From Zhenhengia stercoravium (GTDB lineage Bacteria; Bacillota; Clostridia; Lachnospirales; Cellulosilyticaceae): DNA of 7,743 nucleotides. Location of the stretch: contig JAHLFD010000092.1 in the NCBI GenBank assembly GCA_018883975.1, forward strand, positions 1-7,743, in the 5' to 3' direction. The translations under genes and the position numbers were made by a program. This document shows positions 1-6,117 of the stretch, piece by piece. The notes below the pieces were generated by a model. The model saw only the letters and a list, made by a program, of their open reading frames with translations. It had not been told where the DNA came from and did no database searches. Each line of letters begins with the position of its first letter. Position 1 is the stretch's first letter.

Positions 1-300
1 ACATATAAGTATAAAAATAAATAGGTGAAATAACAATAGCGCCATAAGTGTAAAGAAAACAACTAGAGATTGAGAGAGTTAAATAAGAGAAAAAAGAATT
101 TTTGAAAAAATATTTTAATATTATAATATAAAAGTTAAGTTTTGATAAACAAAAAATAAATATTGAGAGCATACTATGAATCAACAAACTAAATTTTTAG
201 TTTTTAAGATTTACATCATAATAACACTATGCCTAATTGTCAAGAATGGTTAGAAAAGATTATTAGGATAGCTTATCAAATTGAAGCAGATATTCGTAGA
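1..300. other. AT-rich intergenic leader without a convincing gene
   Basis: I see no supported gene in this stretch. It is very AT-rich. A TATAAT hexamer lies at 122-127, but no good -35 box stands at the right distance (TTGAAA at 102-107 leaves only 14 bp). Two short open frames occur: one of 25 codons from the ATG at 176, with a hydrophobic middle, and one of 50 codons from the ATG at 229 to the stop at 379-381. Neither has a clear Shine-Dalgarno site, and the second runs straight through the promoter and palindrome described below. The stretch is best read as spacer upstream of the operon. Confidence 0.5.
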
Positions 301-317
301 AGTGTCAACTTGACACT
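301..317. promoter_or_regulatory. 17-bp perfect palindrome, candidate operator over the -35 box
   Basis: The sequence AGTGTCAA-C-TTGACACT has two exact 8-bp inverted arms around a single central base. The right arm contains the TTGACA -35 hexamer at 310-315, so a protein bound here would compete directly with RNA polymerase. Its sequence differs from the TGGC-NN-GCCA palindromes further downstream, which suggests a different regulator (inference). No known operator consensus was recognised with confidence. Confidence 0.55.
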
Positions 318-338
318 CAAATTTACTAATGATATACT
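310..338 (+). promoter_or_regulatory. Sigma-A-type promoter for the operon
   Basis: TTGACA (310-315) is a full match to the -35 consensus. It is followed after exactly 17 bp by TATACT (333-338), a 5 of 6 match to the -10 consensus. Transcription would start near 345, giving a leader of roughly 150 nt before the regulator's start codon at 494. This is the best promoter in the upstream region and points toward the operon. The -35 box is embedded in the palindrome at 301-317. Confidence 0.7.
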
Positions 339-359
339 CGAGGAGAAAAAGTATAATCA

Positions 360-386
360 ATACTTCAAAAAATTTTTTTGAAGTAT
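360..386. repeat. 11-bp inverted repeat in the leader
   Basis: The arms at 360-370 and 376-386 (left arm ATACTTCAAAA) are exact inverted copies around five bases, and the central A and T runs also pair. In RNA this is a stable hairpin shortly after the expected transcription start. It is not a classic terminator, because the T run is inside the hairpin rather than after it. It abuts the palindrome at 385-400, so it may be part of a compound regulatory site. Confidence 0.45.
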
Positions 387-400
387 ATGGCATGCCAGGT
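385..400. promoter_or_regulatory. Candidate GntR operator, copy 1
   Basis: ATATGGCATGCCAGGT contains a perfect 10-bp palindrome, TGGCATGCCA (388-397). It matches the second copy at 450-465 at 13 of 16 positions. A short palindrome repeated just upstream of a GntR-family gene is the usual pattern for an autoregulatory operator (inference). The site also fills the 17-bp spacer of a weak second promoter candidate, TTGAAG (378-383) and TAGAGT (401-406). Confidence 0.5.
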
Positions 401-408
401 TAGAGTAT

Positions 409-437
409 TGTAGAGCTTTATATAAGATAGCTCTATA
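409..437. repeat. Inverted repeat (hairpin) between the two candidate operators
   Basis: TAGAGCT at 411-417 and AGCTCTA at 429-435 are exact inverted copies around an 11-nt AT-rich loop. A G-T pair and a T-A pair extend the stem outward to 409 and 437. It lies in the transcribed leader and could form in RNA. No run of T follows it, so it is not a plain terminator. Confidence 0.35.
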
Positions 438-449
438 TATTTTAGGACA

Positions 450-465
450 ACATGGCACGCCATGT
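450..465. promoter_or_regulatory. Candidate GntR operator, copy 2
   Basis: ACATGGC-AC-GCCATGT has exact 7-bp inverted arms. It is the better of the two copies and lies 65 bp downstream of the first, close to a whole number of helical turns. It ends 28 bp before the regulator's start codon and overlaps an alternative upstream ATG at 452. That overlap, together with the strong ribosome binding site further on, argues that the 452 ATG is not used. Binding here would act as a roadblock or pair with copy 1; the bound protein is inferred to be the adjacent GntR product. Confidence 0.55.
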
Positions 466-493
466 AGAGAATTTGATAAGGAAGGGGGATCAC

Positions 494-1207
494 ATGGCAG
501 TATATAAATTAATACGTGAGGATATTGTTGAGGATATCTTAACGGGCATATACGAACCTGGAGAAATGATTAAAGGGCAAGAAATCTATGCTAAGAAATT
601 TAATGTAAGCCGTGCAACAGTGCGTAAAGCTATTGATGAGTTAGTGGAGAAAAAAGTACTTTTTACTGTAAAAGGCAAAGGTACATTTGTAAGTGAACAA
701 ACTACAAGTAAGACAAGAAGTGGAAGAAAGCTTTCATTTAGTGAATCAGAACGTGTTAAAACACAAAAGCTAAGTTCAAAAATTATTGCACTTTTTGAGT
801 GTAAGGCCAGTAAGCGTATTGCAAGGCAGTTAGGTATAGAGCTAGATGCAACAGTAGTATGCCTTAAAAGGGTTCGTATGGTCAACGGTATTGCGGAGAA
901 CTATCAGATTAGTTACCTCAATAAAGAGCTAATTCAAGATATTGATTTTAGTAAAGAGGATATGAGTTCATCATTCTTATTTAAATTACTAAAAGAAAAA
1001 GCTGGCTTAGTACCGCAATACTCTGATGAAGAAGTGCGTGCAGTCATTTGTCCAGAAGATATAGCACCAGAACTTGGCATCTGCAGTGATGAACCTGTAC
1101 TATTTATCAGACGAACAACCTATAGCCAACAAGGCAGAGTAATGGAATATTGTGAGGACTATGAGTGCTCAGACATTAAAGGATTAAAGATTAGGACATT
1201 TGCGTAG
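494..1207 (+). CDS. GntR-family transcriptional regulator, HutC/UTRA type
   Basis: This is a 237-residue DNA-binding regulator that should sense a small metabolite and control the following operon. Residues 3-68 form a GntR winged helix-turn-helix, with the recognition helix at about 38-53 (VSRATVRKAIDEL) and a wing at 59-66 (VKGKGTFV). Residues about 85-230 are a UTRA ligand-binding domain of HutC type, a family that often binds sugar phosphates, amino sugars or similar compounds. An in-frame ATG at 452 would add 14 residues, but the ATG at 494 is chosen because GGAAGGGGG (480-488) sits 5 bp before it and because the GntR alignment starts there. The gene lies 24 bp before the phosphatase gene. 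Two palindromes just upstream suggest autoregulation. The family call is firm; the ligand is unknown. Confidence 0.92.
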   Translation: MAVYKLIREDIVEDILTGIYEPGEMIKGQEIYAKKFNVSRATVRKAIDELVEKKVLFTVKGKGTFVSEQTTSKTRSGRKLSFSESERVKTQKLSSKIIALFECKASKRIARQLGIELDATVVCLKRVRMVNGIAENYQISYLNKELIQDIDFSKEDMSSSFLFKLLKEKAGLVPQYSDEEVRAVICPEDIAPELGICSDEPVLFIRRTTYSQQGRVMEYCEDYECSDIKGLKIRTFA

Positions 1208-1231
1208 ACAGCATGCATAGAGGAGAGGACA

Positions 1232-2035
1232 ATGGATACTCAGTTAATCATTAGTGATGTAGATGGGACATTAATTGATCAGACAGAAGAAATATCTCAG
1301 GCATTTAATGAGCTTAGTGAAAAAGTGAAGACTGAAAAGATTCCTTTTACAATTGCATCAGGAAGATGCTATAGCGAGTTAAAAGCTTTTATAGAACATT
1401 TTAATATTCAGTTGCCAGTTGTTGTTAATAACGGTGCTGGAGGCGTTCAAAATGGCAAATTAATTTGGAGTAACTTAGTGGATCCATTTATGGTAAAAGA
1501 AGCTATGTTATGTGCAGATCGTATGGATATGGTAGTCGTAACAAGTGATGGACTTACAGATACAGCTTATAGACATAATGCCTACATACAGAGACAAATT
1601 GAAAAGTTTGGGAGATACAATCGTTTTCATATTCCATTAGAGCATGAATGGAAAGATTTAAAAATACAAAAATTATTATTAATTGACCCCGAGAAACCAG
1701 GTCGAATTAATGAGGTATTAAAACACTTAGAACCGTATAAAGATCATTTAAATATCGTACAATATGATGCAAGGTCAGCAGATATTATGGCAAAAGATTC
1801 TAATAAGGCTATGGGTATTATTAATGTAGCCAAAGCACTTCAAATAGAGCTCGCAAATGTAATGGCTGTTGGGGATGCTCAAAATGATATTGAAATGATT
1901 AAGCAGGTTGGACAAGGTATAGCTGTTGCAAATGCCAAAGAGGAACTTAAGCAACATGCAGATTATGTTTGTGAGAATAAAAATGCTGCGGGTGTTTTAG
2001 AAGCCGTGAATAAATTTTATGAGACAGCGATTTAA
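1232..2035 (+). CDS. HAD-superfamily phosphatase, Cof/IIB type
   Basis: This is a 267-residue cytoplasmic hydrolase, probably a Mg-dependent phosphatase acting on a sugar phosphate or other phosphometabolite. All four HAD motifs are visible: motif I DVDGT with nucleophile Asp9 and general acid Asp11, motif II around Ser43 in TIASGR, motif III Lys192, and motif IV GDAQND with Asp215 and Asp219. The cap domain between motifs II and III (about residues 85-185) and the total length fit subfamily IIB (Cof type). AGAGGAGAGG precedes the ATG. The gene sits between the regulator and the transporter, 12 bp before the first permease, so it is almost certainly in the operon. Cof-type enzymes are often promiscuous and the substrate cannot be read from sequence; a role in dephosphorylating an imported or derived compound is inference. 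Confidence 0.9.
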   Translation: MDTQLIISDVDGTLIDQTEEISQAFNELSEKVKTEKIPFTIASGRCYSELKAFIEHFNIQLPVVVNNGAGGVQNGKLIWSNLVDPFMVKEAMLCADRMDMVVVTSDGLTDTAYRHNAYIQRQIEKFGRYNRFHIPLEHEWKDLKIQKLLLIDPEKPGRINEVLKHLEPYKDHLNIVQYDARSADIMAKDSNKAMGIINVAKALQIELANVMAVGDAQNDIEMIKQVGQGIAVANAKEELKQHADYVCENKNAAGVLEAVNKFYETAI

Positions 2036-2047
2036 GGAGAGTCTAGA

Positions 2048-2929
2048 ATGTTAAAGAAAAAGAAAGATAAGAAGTTCCTGAAAACAATGGAACCCTATCT
2101 ATGGTTGTTACCAGCATTTATTTTGTTTGGTGTTTTTACGTTTTATCCATTTATTGAAACGATTTTTAAGAGCTTTTTCATCGTGGATTCATTTGGAAAT
2201 GTTAACCGATTTGTAGGACTTGAGAACTATATGTACATTCTTTCAGATGAGAAATTTGTACAAGCTATATTTAATACAGTTTGGTTTGTACTCTTAACTG
2301 TACCAATATCAAAAGTGTTAGGTTTTTTACTTGCACTTCTTGCAAATAAAAAGCGTAAAACTTCTATATTTTATGAAACAAGTTTTGCTATACCAATGGC
2401 TATGGCATCATCTGTTACAGCTATGATTTTCCAATTACTCTATGTACCTTCATTAGGATTTATCAATGGATTTTTTGGAATAGATGTACAGTGGTTAACA
2501 GATCCTAAAGTAGCACTTATAGCTATTGCTATTATACAAATCTGGTTATCAACAGGTTATGCTTTCATCTTTATGTTATCAGCGGTAAGAAGTGTACCAG
2601 ATGATTTAATTGAAAGTGCTGACCTTGAGGGGGCAACACCTTTTAGAAAGTTAATCAGTATTTATTTACCGATTACATCCCCTACAATGTTTTATCTAAT
2701 CATAACAGATTTAGCTTACAGTATGATGATGATGGGCTTAGTTAATATTCTTACAGACGGTGGTCCATTTGGTGCAACACAAACGATTATGCAGTATGTT
2801 TACAAACAACTTTCTGCAACAGGAAACTATACCAATGCTAACCCAGCAGCTATTATTGCCTTCGTTATGACATTTATTGTAACGATGTTAGGTTTTGCTT
2901 GGGAGAAGAAAGGGGTACATTATCAGTGA
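2048..2929 (+). CDS. CUT1-type ABC importer permease, MalF/UgpA-like
   Basis: This is a 293-residue inner-membrane subunit that would form the translocation channel with the next gene's product. About six hydrophobic segments are visible, near residues 17-39, 75-100, 110-133, 155-180, 208-233 and 262-284, after a lysine-rich cytoplasmic N-terminus. The cytoplasmic EAA loop that contacts the ATPase is at 189-210 (E189, A191, G195, P208). The TDGGP sequence at 236-240 is typical of the MalF/UgpA side of CUT1 importers. AAGGAGAG before the ATG is a good ribosome binding site. The last four bases, GTGA, overlap the start of the second permease, so the two are probably translationally coupled in equal amounts. 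The solute is not evident from this subunit. Confidence 0.93.
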   Translation: MLKKKKDKKFLKTMEPYLWLLPAFILFGVFTFYPFIETIFKSFFIVDSFGNVNRFVGLENYMYILSDEKFVQAIFNTVWFVLLTVPISKVLGFLLALLANKKRKTSIFYETSFAIPMAMASSVTAMIFQLLYVPSLGFINGFFGIDVQWLTDPKVALIAIAIIQIWLSTGYAFIFMLSAVRSVPDDLIESADLEGATPFRKLISIYLPITSPTMFYLIITDLAYSMMMMGLVNILTDGGPFGATQTIMQYVYKQLSATGNYTNANPAAIIAFVMTFIVTMLGFAWEKKGVHYQ

Positions 2930-3750
2930 GAACTAAGAAAATTAGCGACATTTTAATTCAGCTCCTTTGTATCTTTTTAGCATTACTTATTCTGTTTCCA
3001 ATCTTTTATGCTTTTTCAGTATCTTTGATGGAGCAAAAGGATGTATTATCAAATCCACCTAACTTGCTACCACCAACGATAACTTTTGAAAACTACGTAA
3101 CAGCATTTACAAGAACAAGTTTAATGCGTTACATGTTTAACTCCTTTGTCATTGCTACAGTAGCAAGTATTTCAAGAGTAATTCTTGCAACAATGGCAGG
3201 ATTTAGTTTTGCCTTCTTCGAATTTAAAGGTAAAAAAGTACTTTTTGCACTTACAATGGCTACGATTATGATCCCGCCAGATGTATTAATCGTTTCTAAC
3301 TTCTCAACTATTTCTAAGTTAGGACTTATTAACACATATGTAGGGATGTGCTCAATCTTCCTTGTATCTGCAGCAAATATTTTCCTTATGAGACAAAGTT
3401 TCTTAACTTTCTCTAAGTCCTTAAAAGAAGCAGCACATATGGATGGGTGTGGTAACGTAAGATTCTTCTTTACAGTACTCCTTCCAGTATCCAAACCAAT
3501 TTTAGTAACAGTCTTTATTTCATCATTTGTCAATGTATGGAACCAATATGTATGGCCAATGCTTGTAACAAACCAAAATGAAATGAGAACCATTCAGGTT
3601 GGTATTACAATGCTTAAAGATAGAGAATCAGCAATCTTTGGACCTGTTATGGCAGGTGTAGTTATTACCTTAATTCCAACAGTACTTGTATTTGTTCTTT
3701 TCCAAAGAAAGATTGTATCAGGTATGATGTCAGGTGCTGTTAAAGAATAG
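2926..3750 (+). CDS. CUT1-type ABC importer permease, MalG/UgpE-like
   Basis: This is a 274-residue partner permease. The start is taken as the GTG at 2926, which overlaps the previous stop codon (GTGA) and has AAGGGG at 2910-2914 upstream. A TTG at 2899 would add nine residues but lies deep in the previous gene and lacks a good site. Hydrophobic segments lie near 9-33, 70-97, 105-127, 138-158, 188-206 and 238-260. The EAA loop is at 168-187 (E168, A169, A170, G174, P187). The C-terminus, with FQRKIVSG and GAVKE, is the characteristic MalG/UgpE tail. Both permeases lack any ATP-binding domain, and no ATPase gene is in the window, so a shared MsmX/UgpC-type ATPase encoded elsewhere is likely (known for Firmicute CUT1 systems; inferred here). 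Confidence 0.92.
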   Translation: MRTKKISDILIQLLCIFLALLILFPIFYAFSVSLMEQKDVLSNPPNLLPPTITFENYVTAFTRTSLMRYMFNSFVIATVASISRVILATMAGFSFAFFEFKGKKVLFALTMATIMIPPDVLIVSNFSTISKLGLINTYVGMCSIFLVSAANIFLMRQSFLTFSKSLKEAAHMDGCGNVRFFFTVLLPVSKPILVTVFISSFVNVWNQYVWPMLVTNQNEMRTIQVGITMLKDRESAIFGPVMAGVVITLIPTVLVFVLFQRKIVSGMMSGAVKE

Positions 3751-3776
3751 AATATAAAAAGAAAGGGTAAGTCAAA

Positions 3777-5147
3777 ATGAAACTAAAGAAATTAATTGCT
3801 ATGGGACTTGCAACAACTATGCTACTTGCAACAACAGCTTGCGCAAATGGTGAGGCAAATGAAGCGCCTACACCAGATGCTGCGCCAAACGGAGCAACAC
3901 AAATTACTTACTGGCACTCAATGGATGGTGTATTTGGAGAGATTGTTAATAAACAAGTAGAAGCTTTCAATAGTACAATCGGCCAAGAAAAAAATATCGT
4001 GGTTACACCAGTATTCCAAAACTGGCCAGGAACAGAAGCATTAACAGCTGCTATGTCAACAGATGATGTGAAAAACATGCCAGATGTTATTCAGCTTTAT
4101 GGTGAAAGTGTAAGCTTAATCCGTGACTATAAACGTACAGTATGGGCTGAAGATTACATCACATCAGCTGATTCTAAAGTGAAAAAAGAAGATTTAATTC
4201 CTAATACTATTTCTTCACATTCTATCGAAGGTAAAATGATTGGCGTACCTTATACTGCATCAGCATTAATGATGTACTATAACAAAACATATTTTGACCA
4301 AGCTGGTATTACTGATGTACCAACAACGATTGCACAGATGGCTGAAATTATGCCAACACTTGTTGAGAAAACAGATGCTGAGTATGGTCTTAACGTAAGA
4401 GTTGACCAATTTGAACTTGAAAACTGGATTGCTACACAAGGTACAGATGGTAGCTACTTTGGTAACAATGAAAGTGGTCATAATGGACATATGACAGAAC
4501 TTGAAGCAGATAAAAATGGTACACTTATGAACTTCTTAACAGAATGGGAAAAAGTAGTAGGTTCAGGTGCTTATAAAGCAACTCGTGATAGTATTAATGA
4601 AGAATTCGCAGCAGGTATGCATGCAATGGTTATTATGACAAGCTCACGTATTCAAACAATTGCTGATTTAGTAGGCGATAAATTTGAATGGGGCGTTGCA
4701 CCAATCCCAACAGTAAGCGGCGAAGATGTAGGTGGAGCTTATCCAAGTGGTTCAGGTCTTTATATGTTAGATAGAAATGATGAAGCTAAAAAAGCTGCTG
4801 CATGGGAATTCGTACAGTTTATGATTTCACCAGAAGCACAAGTAATGTGGTTAGATGGAACAGGTTATGTACCAGTTAATACAAAAACAGTAGAACTTGA
4901 TGCTTATAAAGCAGCTATTGAAAAAGAGCCACGTCTTAACGCACCACTTGAAACATTACAAAATACACCAGCAACAGTTGTGCCAGCCTTCTGGCCAAAC
5001 TCAAGTACAGTAGGTTCAGTTATCAAAGATGCTATGATGGCATTTGGTACAGGTGCAGCAAATAAAGATCAAACTTATACAGCGATTGTAGATGGTATCA
5101 CACAAGCTATGAATGATTACTATCGTGCAAATCCAATTAATGAATAA
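3777..5147 (+). CDS. Extracellular solute-binding lipoprotein, family 1
   Basis: This is a 456-residue substrate-capturing component of the importer, tethered to the outer face of the membrane. The signal peptide has a KLKK basic start, a hydrophobic core and a lipobox ending TTAC, so Cys22 should be lipidated after cleavage. A Pro/Ala/Asn-rich linker follows to about residue 40. The mature part opens with YWHSMDG (45-51), similar in my recollection to the start of UgpB-type glycerol-3-phosphate-binding proteins. The block at 342-368 (AWEFVQFMISPEAQ then GYVPVN) is typical of family 1 binding proteins. The length is normal. AGAAAGGG lies before the ATG, 26 bp after the permease stop. A strong hairpin just after the stop may stabilise this message, which usually needs more product than the permeases. 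The ligand is unknown. Confidence 0.93.
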   Translation: MKLKKLIAMGLATTMLLATTACANGEANEAPTPDAAPNGATQITYWHSMDGVFGEIVNKQVEAFNSTIGQEKNIVVTPVFQNWPGTEALTAAMSTDDVKNMPDVIQLYGESVSLIRDYKRTVWAEDYITSADSKVKKEDLIPNTISSHSIEGKMIGVPYTASALMMYYNKTYFDQAGITDVPTTIAQMAEIMPTLVEKTDAEYGLNVRVDQFELENWIATQGTDGSYFGNNESGHNGHMTELEADKNGTLMNFLTEWEKVVGSGAYKATRDSINEEFAAGMHAMVIMTSSRIQTIADLVGDKFEWGVAPIPTVSGEDVGGAYPSGSGLYMLDRNDEAKKAAAWEFVQFMISPEAQVMWLDGTGYVPVNTKTVELDAYKAAIEKEPRLNAPLETLQNTPATVVPAFWPNSSTVGSVIKDAMMAFGTGAANKDQTYTAIVDGITQAMNDYYRANPINE

Positions 5148-5154
5148 AAAATTC

Positions 5155-5184
5155 TAGATACAAGTGCTTATGCACTTGTATCTA
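5155..5184 (+). repeat. 13-bp perfect hairpin after the binding-protein gene
   Basis: The arms at 5155-5167 and 5172-5184 are exact inverted copies around a TTAT loop, with the core TACAAGTGC. It begins 7 bp after the stop codon and ends 18 bp before the next ATG. The following sequence, TATTAGTTT, is a poor T tract, so complete termination is unlikely. Known roles for such hairpins downstream of binding-protein genes are partial termination and protection of the upstream message; either would raise binding-protein yield over the two downstream enzymes. Confidence 0.6.
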
Positions 5185-5202
5185 TTAGTTTAAGGGAAAA
5201 TT

Positions 5203-6117
5203 ATGAAAAAAATACTAATTGATTGTGATCCGGGAACAGATGATGCGTTAGCTATTATGCTAGCAGCTTACTCGGAGGAAATAGAGGTTGTAGGTATTAC
5301 AACTGTAGCGGGGAATGCAAGGCATACGGTATGTGCACAAAATGCATTAAGGATTTTGGAACTATGCCATAAAACACATATTCCTGTCTATGAAGGGGCA
5401 CACACACCACTTAAACGTACCCTTAATTTTTCAGATACGTATTGCGGAGTAGATGGCCTTGGTGAAAGTAGGTTACCAAAACCAACAACTAAAGTACAAG
5501 ATCAAAATGCTATTGACTTTATTATAGAGGCAGTGAGCAAATATAAAAATTTACAGATTGTTTCTATTGCACCAATGACAAACCTTGCACAGGCTATTCA
5601 AAAAGCACCACATGTGGATTGGAGTAAGGTAAGCATAGTAACAATGGCGGGCTATTATAAAATTTTAGGTGATAAGTTTGTAGGACGTCCACGTTGCGAG
5701 TGGAATGTGCTTGTAGACCCTGAAGCATTCGAAATTGTTATCCAGTCAGGCATGCAGTTTAAAGCACTAGGTTTAGATGTAACAGCTCAGTTGCAAAATA
5801 AAATGGTAGACGAAATATTAAAAGAAGTATCTTATAGTCCAAGACTTCAGTTCTTAAAAGATGCTGTAGACTTTAATCTTAGAAAAGGGTTAAAGCCATA
5901 CAGCCTTTTAGTAGATGCTATGCCAATGGCCTATATGATTGATGAGACCATAGCTGAATTTGAAAGTGGGCGTATTGAAATTGACTGTGAGAGCCCACTT
6001 GGTGAGGACACGATTACATTTGAATTACATCCAGACCACGCCAACTTACAAATCGCTAAATCATTTAATTTTAAGAAATATATCCAGTTACTAAGAGAGA
6101 GGGTGTTTTTTGCATGA
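5203..6117 (+). CDS. Nucleoside hydrolase, IUNH family, atypical active site
   Basis: This is a 304-residue cytoplasmic hydrolase expected to cleave an N-glycosidic bond to free ribose or a related sugar. The calcium-binding N-terminus DCDPGTDD supplies Asp9, Asp13 and Asp14. Thr126-Asn127 (MTNLA), Glu166 and Asn168 (CEWNV) and Asp238 align by hand with the substrate and metal ligands of the Crithidia enzyme. Two usual residues differ: the His before GxxG is Cys81 (YCGVDGLG), and the His of the HDP motif is Val237 (VDAMP). The fold and ribose site look intact, but leaving-group activation must differ, so base or aglycone specificity may be unusual. AAGGG precedes the ATG. The last four bases, ATGA, overlap the isomerase gene, implying tight coupling. 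The family call is firm and the substrate is open. Confidence 0.9.
   Translation: MKKILIDCDPGTDDALAIMLAAYSEEIEVVGITTVAGNARHTVCAQNALRILELCHKTHIPVYEGAHTPLKRTLNFSDTYCGVDGLGESRLPKPTTKVQDQNAIDFIIEAVSKYKNLQIVSIAPMTNLAQAIQKAPHVDWSKVSIVTMAGYYKILGDKFVGRPRCEWNVLVDPEAFEIVIQSGMQFKALGLDVTAQLQNKMVDEILKEVSYSPRLQFLKDAVDFNLRKGLKPYSLLVDAMPMAYMIDETIAEFESGRIEIDCESPLGEDTITFELHPDHANLQIAKSFNFKKYIQLLRERVFFA

Noticed and set aside
176..253. 25-codon hydrophobic frame starting MNQQTKFLVF
   Set aside because: There is only a weak GAG upstream and no good promoter, and it is very short; the hydrophobic character follows from T-rich sequence.
229..381. 50-codon open frame upstream of the operon, starting MPNCQEWLEK
   Set aside because: It has no ribosome binding site and it overlaps the strong promoter and palindrome. 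Open frames of this length arise by chance in about 450 bp of six-frame AT-rich sequence, so it is kept only as a weak possibility.
452..493. Upstream start for the GntR gene at the ATG at 452
   Set aside because: It would add 14 residues not seen in the family, overlaps the palindrome at 450-465, and lacks a ribosome binding site, whereas the ATG at 494 has an excellent one.
586..885. 99-codon frame on the minus strand
   Set aside because: It is a shadow of the GntR gene, whose winged-helix and UTRA domains are plain.
2899..2925. TTG start for the second permease
   Set aside because: The GTG at 2926 overlaps the preceding stop in the classic coupled arrangement and matches where the permease family begins.
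3129..3593. 154-codon frame on the minus strand
   Set aside because: It lies wholly inside the second permease gene, which has clear family motifs, and shows no ribosome binding site or family features of its own.
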